A stretch of DNA of 64,000 nucleotides from Amycolatopsis sp. CA-128772 (lineage in GTDB: Bacteria; Actinomycetota; Actinomycetes; Mycobacteriales; Pseudonocardiaceae), in contig NZ_PPHG01000072.1 in NCBI RefSeq assembly GCF_002904295.1, positions 248,001 to 312,000 on the forward strand, read 5' to 3'. Of the stretch, positions 54,408-63,033 are shown piece by piece. The position numbers and the translations under genes were made by a program. The notes beneath the pieces were generated by a model. The model was not told where the DNA came from and ran no database searches. It saw only the letters and a list, made by a program, of their open reading frames with translations. Within the stretch, counting starts at the first letter, position 1; each line of letters begins with the position of its first letter.

Positions 54408-55268
54408 GGCCCGGCCCACCTCCACGACCTCCCGGCTGTCCGCGTGCAGCGCCTCCGCCGCGGTCCGGCCGGTGGCCGCCAGGTACGCGTCCACCAGCCG
54501 GTTGCCCGCCGCGTAGCCCGCGCCCGTCGGCAGGCCGACCGGGGTTGCTCCGAAGCGGGCCGCCGCCGCGTCGCCGTGGACCCAGGCGGTGAAGTTCCGC
54601 ATGCCCGTCACCTCCAGGCCGGACAGCACCTTCGCGAACACCGCGTCGTCGGCCAGGTGCGGCACTCCGATGCGCGTGTAGCCCAGCTCGTCGCCGTGCA
54701 GCTGCCGGGCGAAGGCGTCCGCCAGGCCCTCGGACACCACCTGCTCCCGGACCGTCACCGTCGCCGGGTCCCACACCACGCCGCCCGGGGCGTAGCGGAG
54801 GTTGTGGTGCAGCTCGTGGACCGCCGTCGCCTCCAGGCGGGCCAGGTTTGCCGGGAACGGCCACACGTTCAGGTACACGTACCCCGGCACGCTGCCGTTG
54901 CCCACCACACCCGCCGCCGGGCCCATGAAGTACTCGTCGCCCGGGTCGCCCAGCACCAGCAGGACCACGATGTCCGGCACGGTGACACCCGGCAACGCGG
55001 CGGCGGCCTCGCCGAGCGCGCGCCGGATCCGCGTCCACGCGTCCGCGTCGTGCAGGGCTTCGAGCGCTTCGAGGCACCGCTCGCCGTCGCGGTCGAGGGG
55101 GAAACCCGACCCCATCGCGTGCATCGCGACCAGGTCCGGTTCGCCCGGGAAGTACCGGTACATGCCCGCCGCCGGCTGCAGCATCTCCCGCAGCAGCTCG
55201 GGCCGGCCGGTCGGCGCCTGCAGGATCGCCTGCATCGCCGGGTAGGTGTCGAGGACCGTGATCGTCAT
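54393..55268 (-). CDS. DUF2268-type putative zinc peptidase
   Basis: A 291-residue protein without signal. The zinc motif HELHH lies in ATAVHELHHNLRYAPGGVV near residue 160, with a downstream Glu in VVSEGLADAFARQL as third ligand. DUF2268 proteins (YjaZ-like) are predicted Zn-dependent proteases. The ATG overlaps the methyltransferase stop (ATGA), so the two were an operon. Confidence 0.85.
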   Translation of the reverse strand: MTITVLDTYPAMQAILQAPTGRPELLREMLQPAAGMYRYFPGEPDLVAMHAMGSGFPLDRDGERCLEALEALHDADAWTRIRRALGEAAAALPGVTVPDIVVLLVLGDPGDEYFMGPAAGVVGNGSVPGYVYLNVWPFPANLARLEATAVHELHHNLRYAPGGVVWDPATVTVREQVVSEGLADAFARQLHGDELGYTRIGVPHLADDAVFAKVLSGLEVTGMRNFTAWVHGDAAAARFGATPVGLPTGAGYAAGNRLVDAYLAATGRTAAEALHADSREVVEVGRAHLAA

Positions 55269-56304
55269 GTCCGCGACGGTAAAGTCTCCTGCGGCTGGAG
55301 AGTCAAGAACTCGAGGGCCGTCCGGCCGTCGGACACCGCGACCGTGTCGCGCAGGACCAGGCCGCAGTCCGCCGCCAGGTCGGTCAGCTCGCCCGCCGTC
55401 CGTTCCCGGCCGCCGAAGCACATCAGCATGAACAGGTCCATCGCCGTGCCCGCGCCTGCTCGCAGCGGCTCGATCACCACCACCGTCCCGGCCGGCCCGG
55501 CGGCCTCCCGGCACGCGGTCAGGATCCGGCGGGCGTGCTCGTCGTCCCAGTCGTGCAGGATGTCGGACAGCGCGTAGGCGTCGGCGCCCGCGGGCAGCGG
55601 GTCGAAGAAGCTGCCGGACACCGCGCCGGCCCGGTCGCCGAACCCGGCCGCCGCGAACCGGTCGGCCGCCGCGGTCGCCGACGGCGCCAGGTCCAGCACC
55701 TCGCCGCGCACCGCGGGATGGGCGCGCAGGATCTCCGCGAGCAGGACGCCGTCACCCCCGCCGACGTCGACGATCCGGGGGAACCGGCCCAGCCGAAGCG
55801 CGCGGCGATCTGCGGCGCCTGGGTCCGGAACCGCCAGGTCATCTGGGCGTCGAACGAGCGCCGCAGCCGCGGCTCGGCGTCGATGTCGGCCCAGAACCCG
55901 CGCCCGTACCGGCGTTCGTACGCGGGCTCGCCGGTGGTGATCGTGCCCAGCAGGTCGGCGAAGGCGAGTTCGGCGCGCCCGCCGGCGCAGTGGATGTCGA
56001 GCAGCGGCTTGACGCCCTCGGGTGCGTCCGCCCGCAGCTGCGCACCGAGCTCCGTGGGCCGGTAGCGGCCGGACTCCGCGTCGAACGCGAAGACCCCGGC
56101 CGTGACGAGGTGATCGAGCAGGCAGGTCAACGCCGGGGCCGGCGCGCCGGTTCCGGACGCGAGTCCGGCGGCCGTGGCTCCGCCGCCCGCGTGTTCGGCG
56201 AGGCTGAGGGTCGCCGCCACCCGGATGGCCATGGGGGTCGCCAGATCGGCCATGGCGAGGATCGACTGGTTCACCCGCCCAGGTTGTTCACGGCGTGGCA
56301 TCAT
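55265..56304 (-). pseudogene. O-methyltransferase broken by a one-base frameshift
   Basis: Two frames together make one SAM-dependent O-methyltransferase of the dimeric natural-product type. The first 165 residues contain the dimerisation helix domain (LATPMAIRVAATLSLAEHA, GVKPLLDIHCAGGRAELAF, FDAQMTWRFRTQ). Near 55784-55790 one C/G is missing; restoring it turns the text into RFPRIVDVGGGDGVLLAEIL (SAM motif I) and joins the second frame, which has SDILHDWDDEHARRILTACR. Either a real mutation or a base-calling slip in a GGCCC run. As written, no active enzyme is made. Confidence 0.85.
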
Positions 56305-56345
56305 TAGCCCGGCCCGATCGGCAAACCGAACGAAGGGCGCGGCCG

Positions 56346-56960
56346 ATGGACGCTTTACCGAACGATGACGGCGGCCCGTCGATCCGCGACATGCTCGCGG
56401 TGAACCTGCGGGCGGCCCGGGCGGCGCGCGGCCTGTCGCTGTCCGAGCTGTCCCGGCGCTCGGGGATCGGCAAGGCGACGCTGTCGCAGCTGGAGGGCGG
56501 CACCGGCAACCCGACCATCGAGACCGTGTTCAGCCTGTCCCGGGTCCTGGAGGTGGCGATCTCCGACCTGCTCGACCACCGGCCGCGCGGCGGGCTGACC
56601 GTCGTGCGGGCCGCCGGGGTCGAGGTGCTCCGCGGCGAGGGCATCGACCTGCGGCCGTTGCGCCGCATCGAAGCCGGGAACAGCGTTTTCGAGGTGTACG
56701 ACCAGGTGGTCCGCGGGGACGCGCCGCAGCGGTCGCAGGGACACGTCGGTGTCGAGCACACCGTCGTGCAGACCGGTGAGCTGCGCGTCGAGGTGGCCGG
56801 GCGGACCGTCGACCTCGGGCCCGGCGACTACGTCGCGTTCGACGCCCGCGAGCCGCACAGCTACACCCCGCTCGCCGCCCCGGTGCACTCGGTGCTCCTG
56901 CTGCAGTACCGCGCGGACGAACGGCTCGACGGCCGGCCGCACCCCGTCCTGCAGGATTGA
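56346..56960 (+). CDS. XRE-cupin regulator of hydroxyproline catabolism
   Basis: A 204-residue protein. Helix-turn-helix LRAARAARGLSLSELSRRSG then KATLSQLEGGTGNPTIETVF; cupin domain from about residue 110, with VVQTGELRVEVAGRTVDLGP and AFDAREPHSYTPL. ATG after GAAGGG. It directly precedes the catabolic operon; ACCGAACGA half-sites lie just before and just after its start codon, and a full palindrome lies before the next gene. Confidence 0.88.
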   Translation: MDALPNDDGGPSIRDMLAVNLRAARAARGLSLSELSRRSGIGKATLSQLEGGTGNPTIETVFSLSRVLEVAISDLLDHRPRGGLTVVRAAGVEVLRGEGIDLRPLRRIEAGNSVFEVYDQVVRGDAPQRSQGHVGVEHTVVQTGELRVEVAGRTVDLGPGDYVAFDAREPHSYTPLAAPVHSVLLLQYRADERLDGRPHPVLQD

Positions 56961-57001
56961 CACCCCTCGGCCCGGACACCTATCGTTCGCTATACCGAAC
57001 G
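56957..57001 (+). promoter_or_regulatory. Promoter and XRE operator of the hydroxyproline operon
   Basis: TTGACA (sharing its TGA with the regulator stop), 18 bases, TATCGT. CGTTCG-CTATAC-CGAACG (56984-57001) is a perfect inverted repeat that begins inside the -10 box. The half-site ACCGAACG also occurs at 56325 and 56357, flanking the regulator start. Confidence 0.7.
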
Positions 57002-57013
57002 CTGGGAGGGTCG

Positions 57014-58171
57014 ATGAACCGAACGCGCGTGGTGGTGATCGGCGCCGGCATCGTCGGCGCGGCGTGCGCCGGGGAGCTCGCCCGGGCCGGCTTCGACGTC
57101 CTGGTCCTCGACCGCGGCCGGCCCGCGGGCGGCACGACTTCGCACGGCGAGGGCAACATCCTGGTCTCCGACAAGGGACCCGGCGCGGAACTCGCGCTCG
57201 CGCAGCTGTCCGCCCGGCTGTGGCCGCGGCTGGTGGCGGAGTTCGAGCCGCGCGCGGCGGCCGCGGCGGAGTTCGACCCGAAGGGCGGCATCGTCGTCGC
57301 CACCACCGAAGCCGGCGCCGGCGCGCTCGTCGCGTTCGCCGGGGCCCAGGCCGCGGCCGGCGTGCGCACCGAGCACCTGTCGGCGGCGGACGTCGCGGCG
57401 GCCGAACCCGCGCTGACCCGGGAGGTGACCGCCGCGGTCCGCTACCCGGAGGACGCCCAGGTCCAGCCGGCCGGCGCCGCGCTGGCCCTGCTGGGCTCGG
57501 CGCTCGCCCACGGCGCGCGGCTGCGCACCGACGCCGAGGTGACGGGCGCGGTGGTCCGCGGCGGCCGGATCACGGGCGTCCGGGTGCGCGGCGAAGTGCT
57601 CGAGGCCGACGTCGTGGTGAACGCGGCGGGCCCGTGGGCGGGACTCGTGTCGGCCCGCATGGGCGCGCCGATCGCGGTCCGCCCCCGCCGCGGCGAGGTC
57701 CTGGTGACCACGCCGATGCCGGGTGTGGTGCGGCACAAGGTCTACGACGCGGACTACGTCGGCGCGGTCGGCACAGGCAGCGGTGACCTGCAGACGTCGG
57801 CGGTGGTGGAGTCGACGCGGGGAGGCACGGTGCTGATCGGCTCGTCGCGCCGCCGCGTCGGGTTCGACGACACGATCTCCCCGGGAGTGCTGGGCGCGAT
57901 CGCGGCCAAGGCGGTCCGGCTGTTCCCGGCCCTGGCGAACGCGGCGGTGATGCGCGCGTACGGCGGCTTCCGGCCCTACGTCGACGACCACCTGCCGGTG
58001 CTGGGCGAAGACCCGAGGCTGGAAAACCTGTGGCACGCAACGGGACACGAAGGGGCGGGGATCGGGTTGAGCGTGGGCACGGCGTTGCTCCTGCGCGAGC
58101 TGCTGACCGGCGAGGAACCGTCCATGCCGGTGGCGGAGTTCACTGTGGACCGTCCGGCGGTGCTGGCGTGA
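57014..58171 (+). CDS. FAD-dependent D-hydroxyproline dehydrogenase, catalytic subunit
   Basis: A 385-residue DAO-type flavoprotein: FAD motif VVVIGAGIVGAACAGELARA at the start and GATGHEGAGIGLSVGTALLL-like text (HATGHEGAGIGLSVGTALLL) near the end. In the hydroxyproline pathway the enzyme oxidises cis-4-hydroxy-D-proline to delta-1-pyrroline-4-hydroxy-2-carboxylate. With the next two genes it forms the hetero-oligomeric dehydrogenase. ATG after GGGAGGG. Confidence 0.85.
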   Translation: MNRTRVVVIGAGIVGAACAGELARAGFDVLVLDRGRPAGGTTSHGEGNILVSDKGPGAELALAQLSARLWPRLVAEFEPRAAAAAEFDPKGGIVVATTEAGAGALVAFAGAQAAAGVRTEHLSAADVAAAEPALTREVTAAVRYPEDAQVQPAGAALALLGSALAHGARLRTDAEVTGAVVRGGRITGVRVRGEVLEADVVVNAAGPWAGLVSARMGAPIAVRPRRGEVLVTTPMPGVVRHKVYDADYVGAVGTGSGDLQTSAVVESTRGGTVLIGSSRRRVGFDDTISPGVLGAIAAKAVRLFPALANAAVMRAYGGFRPYVDDHLPVLGEDPRLENLWHATGHEGAGIGLSVGTALLLRELLTGEEPSMPVAEFTVDRPAVLA

Positions 58172-58434
58172 CCGGGCGGCCGATCGCGATCACGGTCGAC
58201 GGCGAGACCGTGACCGGTGTCGCCGGGCAGACCGTCGCCGGCGTGCTGCTCGCCGCCGGACGGCGGTCCTGGCGCACCACGCGCTCCGGCGCGCCGCGCG
58301 GTGTCTTCTGCGGGATCGGCGCCTGCTTCGACTGCCTGCTCACCGTGAACGGCGTCGCCGACGTCCGTGCCTGCCGCCGTCGCGCCGCCGACGGCGACGA
58401 CGTCCGGACCCAGTCCCGGGTGGAGGGCGCGTGA
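58168..58434 (+). CDS. Small [2Fe-2S] subunit of the dehydrogenase
   Basis: An 88-residue ferredoxin-like protein with CGIGACFDCLLTVNG and a further Cys in RACRRRA, as in HcnA and the small subunits of D-hydroxyproline dehydrogenases. GTG start overlapping the previous stop; its own stop overlaps the next start. Confidence 0.85.
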   Translation: MTGRPIAITVDGETVTGVAGQTVAGVLLAAGRRSWRTTRSGAPRGVFCGIGACFDCLLTVNGVADVRACRRRAADGDDVRTQSRVEGA

Positions 58435-59717
58435 CGCACGTCGTCGTCATCGGGGCCGGGCCCGCCGGGCTCGCAGCCGCCGGGCATGCGCTGGACGCCG
58501 GTGCCGAAGTCACCGTCCTGGACCAGGCGGACACGCCCGGCGGGCAGTACCACCGGGGCGCCGCGCACCGGTTCGGGCCGCTCCTCGACCGGTGCACGTG
58601 GTGGCCGGAAAGCACCGTCTGGGCCCTGGAGGGCAAGCGGGTGCACGTCCTGCGCGGCCCGGCCGACGGGACGGACCGGGCGCGCCACACCCTCGAACCC
58701 GACGCGCTCGTCCTGGCCACCGGCGCGCACGACCGCGTCCTGCCCTTCCCCGGCTGGCAGCTGCCCGGCGTCTTCACCGCGGGCGCAGCGCAGGCGCTGG
58801 CCAAGGGCGAGGGGGTTGCCGTCGGGCGGCGCGTACTCGTCGCCGGGGCCGGGCCGTTCCTGCTGCCGGTCGCCGGATCGCTCCTGCACGCCGGAGCCGG
58901 CGTCCTCGCGGTCCTGGAAGCGAACCCGCTGCCGGCCGTCCTCGACGGATGGTCGTGGCGGGCCGCCGCGCACGTCGGCAAGCTGGGGGAACTGGGCCGC
59001 TACGCCGGCACGCTGGCCCGGCACCGGGTGCCGTACCACCTGGGCCGGACGGTCATCGAAGCCCGCGGGGACGACCGGGTCCGCGAAGCCGTCACCGCCC
59101 GCGTCCGCGCGGACTGGTCGGTCGTCCCCGGCACCGAACGCACCCACGAGGTCGACGCCCTCTGCGTCTCCCACGGCTTCGTGCCGCAACCCGAACTGGC
59201 CGTCGCGGCCGGCTGCGCCCTCGACGGCGGGTTCGTCCGCGTCGGTCCCGACCAGCGCACGAGCGTCTCCGGCGTGTTCGCCGCCGGCGAGCTCACCGGT
59301 ATCGGCGGTGCGGCCGCCGCCGCGGCGGAAGGCGCGATCGCCGGGCGGGCCGCCGCCGGCGGGACACCGAGCCGCGCCCTGCTCCGGAAGCGTGCCCACG
59401 CCCGGGCGTTCGCCCGGCGGCTCGCCGCCGCGCACCCGATCGGCCCGGCGTGGCGCGGCTGGCTGCGAACGGACACGATCGTCTGCCGCTGCGAAGAAAC
59501 CACCTACGACGACCTCGAACGAGCCGTCGCCGACCCGGCCGCACCGGGCCCGCACGCGCTCAAGCTCGGCACCCGCGCCGGGCTCGGGCCGTGCCAGGGC
59601 CGGATGTGCGGTGCCGCCGTCGCCGACCTGTGCGGCACCCCCGAGCGGCACCACCGTCCGATCGCCCAGCCGATCCGCCTGGGCGAGCTCGCCGATCCGA
59701 AGGAGACCCCAGCATGA
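58431..59717 (+). CDS. NAD(P)/FAD-binding subunit of the dehydrogenase
   Basis: A 428-residue flavoprotein of the HcnB type. First dinucleotide motif VVVIGAGPAGLAAAGHALDA, second in RRVLVAGAGPFLLPVAGSLL, and a C-terminal Fe-S-binding segment VCRCEETTYDDLERAV with GPCQGRMCG. Electrons probably pass from the catalytic subunit through it. GTG start, 4-base overlaps at both ends. Confidence 0.88.
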   Translation: MTHVVVIGAGPAGLAAAGHALDAGAEVTVLDQADTPGGQYHRGAAHRFGPLLDRCTWWPESTVWALEGKRVHVLRGPADGTDRARHTLEPDALVLATGAHDRVLPFPGWQLPGVFTAGAAQALAKGEGVAVGRRVLVAGAGPFLLPVAGSLLHAGAGVLAVLEANPLPAVLDGWSWRAAAHVGKLGELGRYAGTLARHRVPYHLGRTVIEARGDDRVREAVTARVRADWSVVPGTERTHEVDALCVSHGFVPQPELAVAAGCALDGGFVRVGPDQRTSVSGVFAAGELTGIGGAAAAAAEGAIAGRAAAGGTPSRALLRKRAHARAFARRLAAAHPIGPAWRGWLRTDTIVCRCEETTYDDLERAVADPAAPGPHALKLGTRAGLGPCQGRMCGAAVADLCGTPERHHRPIAQPIRLGELADPKETPA

Positions 59718-60625
59718 GCACCCGCGACCTCGGCGGCGTGGTCGTCGCCGCCGCGCTGCCCTACCGGGCCGACGACAGCGCGCCCGCCGGGCTGGCCGTC
59801 GACTACGACGCCTACGCCGAGCACTGCCGCTGGCTCGTGGACAACGGCTGCCGCGGGGTCGGCCCGAACGGCTCCCTCGGCGAGTACTCCTCGCTCACCG
59901 ACGACGAACGCCGCCGCGTCGCCCGCACCGCGATCGAGGCCGTCGGGTCCGACGGGATCGTCGTCGCCGGCGTGCACGCCCCGGGCGCGCACCAGGCCCG
60001 CGCGTGGGCCGAGGCGGCGGCCGAAGACGGCGCGCACGGCGTGCTCTGCCTGCCGCCGACGCTCTACCGCGCCAACCGCGGCGAGGTGGTCGCCCACTTC
60101 GCAGCGGTGGCGTCGGCCGGGCTGCCGGTGATGGTCTACAACAACCCGCTGGACACCAAGGTCGACCTGACGCCGGACCTGCTGGCCGAGCTCGCGCAGA
60201 TCGACAACGTCGTGGCCGTCAAGGAGTTCTCCGGCGACGTCCGCCGGGTGCTGGAGATCCGCGAGCGGGCACCGGGGCTGGCCGTGATCGGCGGCGCCGA
60301 CGACGTCGTCCTGGAGAGCCTGCTGATGGGCGCCACCGGCTGGTTCGCCGGGTTCCCCAACGTGTTCCCGGCCGAGTCGGCGCGCCTGTTCGAGCTCGCC
60401 ACGGCGGGCAAGCTCGAACAGGCCCGGGCGCTGTACGAACCGCTGGTGGCGGCGTTCCGCTGGGACTCGCGAACCGAGTTCGTCCAGGCCATCAAGCTGG
60501 GGATGGACATGGTCGGCCGCCGCGGCGGGCCGTGCCGCCCGCCGCGGGGGCCGCTCTCGGACGCGCACCGCGAACAGGTCCGCGCCGACATGGGCCGCGC
60601 GCTCTCGGCGCTGGGGGTGGCGTAG
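59714..60625 (+). CDS. DapA-family pyrroline-4-hydroxy-2-carboxylate deaminase
   Basis: A 303-residue (beta/alpha)8 aldolase-family protein. NGSLGEYSSLTDDERRRV near residue 53, the catalytic Tyr in VMVYNNPLDTKVDLTPDLLA and the Schiff-base Lys in NVVAVKEFSGDVRRV. In this operon it should convert delta-1-pyrroline-4-hydroxy-2-carboxylate into 2-oxoglutarate semialdehyde. ATG overlaps the previous stop. Confidence 0.85.
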   Translation: MSTRDLGGVVVAAALPYRADDSAPAGLAVDYDAYAEHCRWLVDNGCRGVGPNGSLGEYSSLTDDERRRVARTAIEAVGSDGIVVAGVHAPGAHQARAWAEAAAEDGAHGVLCLPPTLYRANRGEVVAHFAAVASAGLPVMVYNNPLDTKVDLTPDLLAELAQIDNVVAVKEFSGDVRRVLEIRERAPGLAVIGGADDVVLESLLMGATGWFAGFPNVFPAESARLFELATAGKLEQARALYEPLVAAFRWDSRTEFVQAIKLGMDMVGRRGGPCRPPRGPLSDAHREQVRADMGRALSALGVA

Positions 60626-61627
60626 ATGCGTTCCTCGCGCGCGATCACGGCGGTCGACTCGCACACCGAGGGCATGCCGACCCGGGTGGTGACCGGCGGC
60701 GTCGGCCCGATCCCGGGTGACACGATGGCCGAGCGCCGTCGCTACTTCATGGCGCACCTGGACCACCTGCGGCAGTTCCTCATGAACGAGCCACGCGGCC
60801 ACTCCGCGATGAGCGGCGCGATCCTCCAGCCGCCCTGCCGCGACGACGCCGACTGGGGCGTGGTGTACATCGAGGTGTCCGGCTGCCTGCCGATGTGCGG
60901 CCACGGCACGATCGGCGTGGCCACGGTGCTGGTGGAGACCGGCATGGTCGAGGTGACCGAGCCGACGACGGTGGTCCGCCTGGACACGCCGGCCGGGCTG
61001 GTGCACGCCGAGGTGTCGGTCCGCGACGGGCACGCCGAGCGCGTGAAGCTGCGCAACGTCCCCTCGTTCCTCGCCGAGCGCGACGCCGAGGTCTCCGTGC
61101 CGGGCCTGGGTTCCGTCCGCTACGACCTCGCGTACGGCGGCAACTTCTACGCCATCCTGGACCTGGCCCGGCTCGGCATCCCGTTCGACCGCGCGGAGAA
61201 GGACCGCATCCTGACGGCCGGCCTGGCGATCATGGCCGCGATCGACGAGCAGCGCCCGCCGAAGCACCCGGCCGATCCCCTGATCGGCGGCTGCAAGCAC
61301 GTCCAGTTCCTCGCGCCCGGTTCGGACGCCCGCGCGTCGCGGAACGCGATGGCCATCCACCCGGGCTGGTTCGACCGCTCGCCGTGCGGCACGGGCACGT
61401 CGGCCCGGATGGCCCAGCTGCACGCCCGCGGCGAGCTGCCCCTGCACACGCCGTTCGAGAACGCGTCGTTCATCGGCACGACGTTCACGGGCGAGCTGAT
61501 CGCCGAGACGACGGTCGGCAGCGTGCCGGCGGTGGTCCCGGAGTTCTCGGGCCGCGCGTGGATCACCGGCACGGCAACGTACCTGCTGGATCCGGCCGAC
61601 CCGTTCCCGACGGGCTTCGTCCTCTAG
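60626..61627 (+). CDS. 4-hydroxyproline 2-epimerase (proline racemase family)
   Basis: A 333-residue protein with both catalytic cysteines of true epimerases: MCGHGTIGVATVL near residue 90 and SPCGTGTSARMAQLHARGEL near 255. It converts trans-4-hydroxy-L-proline to the cis-D form, first step of the pathway. Starts directly after the previous stop. The last step enzyme, 2-oxoglutarate semialdehyde dehydrogenase, and a hydroxyproline transporter are not in this operon. Confidence 0.9.
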   Translation: MRSSRAITAVDSHTEGMPTRVVTGGVGPIPGDTMAERRRYFMAHLDHLRQFLMNEPRGHSAMSGAILQPPCRDDADWGVVYIEVSGCLPMCGHGTIGVATVLVETGMVEVTEPTTVVRLDTPAGLVHAEVSVRDGHAERVKLRNVPSFLAERDAEVSVPGLGSVRYDLAYGGNFYAILDLARLGIPFDRAEKDRILTAGLAIMAAIDEQRPPKHPADPLIGGCKHVQFLAPGSDARASRNAMAIHPGWFDRSPCGTGTSARMAQLHARGELPLHTPFENASFIGTTFTGELIAETTVGSVPAVVPEFSGRAWITGTATYLLDPADPFPTGFVL

Positions 61628-61977
61628 GCCGGCTGCCAGAGCTCGACCCGGTTCCCTTCGGGATCGGTGACCCACCCGAACCGCCCGGCGCCGGGCATGT
61701 CCTGGACGTCGTCGGCCACGTCGGCGCCGCGCTCGCGCAGCTGGGCGAGCATGGCGTCGAGGTCGCGGACCCGGAAGTTGAGCATGGTCTGCTGCGAGCG
61801 CGAGCCGAAGTAGCCGGTCCCGGCTTCGAAGGGCGCGAAGACGGTGGGGCCGGGCTCCTGCTGCCAGACGCCGTGTTCGCCGGTGTCGAGGCCGAGGCAG
61901 TCCCGGTACCAGGCGCCGAGGGCGGCGGGGTCCGAAGCGCGGATGAAGTACCCACCGATGCCGAGCACGCGTTCCAT
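61624..61977 (-). CDS. VOC-family (glyoxalase/bleomycin-resistance fold) protein
   Basis: A 117-residue single VOC domain: GGYFIRASDPAALGAWYRDC at the start, MLNFRVRDLDAMLAQLRERG in the middle and DPEGNRVELWQP at the end, with metal-ligand Glu at the last motif. Function is not predictable. Its stop overlaps that of the epimerase gene on the other strand (CTAG). Confidence 0.85.
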   Translation of the reverse strand: MERVLGIGGYFIRASDPAALGAWYRDCLGLDTGEHGVWQQEPGPTVFAPFEAGTGYFGSRSQQTMLNFRVRDLDAMLAQLRERGADVADDVQDMPGAGRFGWVTDPEGNRVELWQPA

Positions 61978-62081
61978 GGCGCGATCCTGCCAGCGCGACG
62001 GCGCGCGCGGGGTGGGCGACACGCGGTCGCCCACCCCGGCCGCGTTCGGTACGGTCGGGCACGGAGCCGGGGGAGGTGGGC

Positions 62082-62357
62082 GTGCGCAACGTCATCGACG
62101 AGGTGCCCGGCAAGTTCCGGGCCGTCCTCGTCCAGCTGCTCCGCGAACGGGATCCCGGGTTGCTGGCCGCGCTGCAGGCCCGCGAGAGGCCCACACCCGA
62201 CCAGCAGGAAGCGGTCATCGACGTGATGAGCGGAGCCTTCACCGAGCACCTCGGCGCCGACTACGAGCCGACCGCGCGCGGGGTGCTCATCGACGACGCT
62301 CTCGGTGCCTTTCTGGCCCGGTGGCCTGCCGAAGAGCTGGACGAGCCCCGCCGCTAG
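62082..62357 (+). CDS. Small hypothetical protein
   Basis: A 91-residue soluble, helix-rich acidic protein (NVIDEVPGKFRAVLVQLLRE; TPDQQEAVIDVMSGAFTEHL) of no recognised family. GTG chosen five bases after GGGGGAGG; an earlier GTG at 62076 overlaps the ribosome site. The stop overlaps that of the esterase pseudogene (CTAG). Confidence 0.7.
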   Translation: MRNVIDEVPGKFRAVLVQLLRERDPGLLAALQARERPTPDQQEAVIDVMSGAFTEHLGADYEPTARGVLIDDALGAFLARWPAEELDEPRR

Positions 62358-63033
62358 CCCGCGGCGCAACTTGCTGTCGTGCCGGTGCAGGTGTCGCCCG
62401 GGGGAACCGGCGTCGTCGGAGTCCCCGGGCCGTCAGTGAGGACTGGGGCCGGCCGGTCGCGCCAGTCCGCCGGGTTTCCCTGCTTCCGGGGCGAAATCCG
62501 GAACGTGCCGGCCGCGCTGCCGGGCTTCAGCAGCAACTTCCGGATGTCCTGCTGCAGCGGCGTGCGCCCTTCGGGGCGGGTGGGGCAGTGGGTGCCTTCT
62601 CTGCCGACGGCCAGGGGGTCGTGACTGATTACGGCGGCGCCGGACGCCTTCATCGTGGCGGTGCCCGCGCCGAACCCGCCCACCACGAACACGGCTGGGG
62701 ATCGGTCGCGACCCGCTGGGCAGCTGCACGCCGGCGGAAAACGTCGCGCTGCGGCCGTTTTCGGTCACGTTGACGGTGCTGTTCGTGCCCGCCACGGTGC
62801 CGCTGACGGTGGCCGGCTTCGCCGGTTTCTGACCGTAGATCGTGCGCTCGGCCAGCTTATTGATCTCCTCGCGCCGGCACCGCCAGTCCGACTTGGCCGT
62901 GATGCGGGTGCCGTCGATCCGCTTGGAGGGATCGGGAAACTTCGCGGACGAGGGGAACGAGCCCGGCACCGACACCGGGGCCGATGACCGTGGCGGCCAG
63001 CAGCAGGAGGGCACGACGGATTCCGGGTGCGGG
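62354..63033 (-). pseudogene. CE15 glucuronoyl esterase remnant
   Basis: Pieces of a secreted carbohydrate esterase family 15 gene in order: a signal-like RRALLLLAATVIGPG without start codon, then in another frame the family text DWRCRREEINKLAERTIYGQ and NGRSATFSAGVQLPSG, a one-base shift near 62700, then FVVGGFGAGTATMKASGAAV, and directly the C-terminal type THCPTRPEGRTPLQQDIRKL with ADWRDRPAPVL. The middle part with the catalytic Ser (GCSRxGK) is deleted. Intact enzymes cut lignin-glucuronoxylan esters. Two frameshifts plus deletion show it is dead. Confidence 0.75.
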
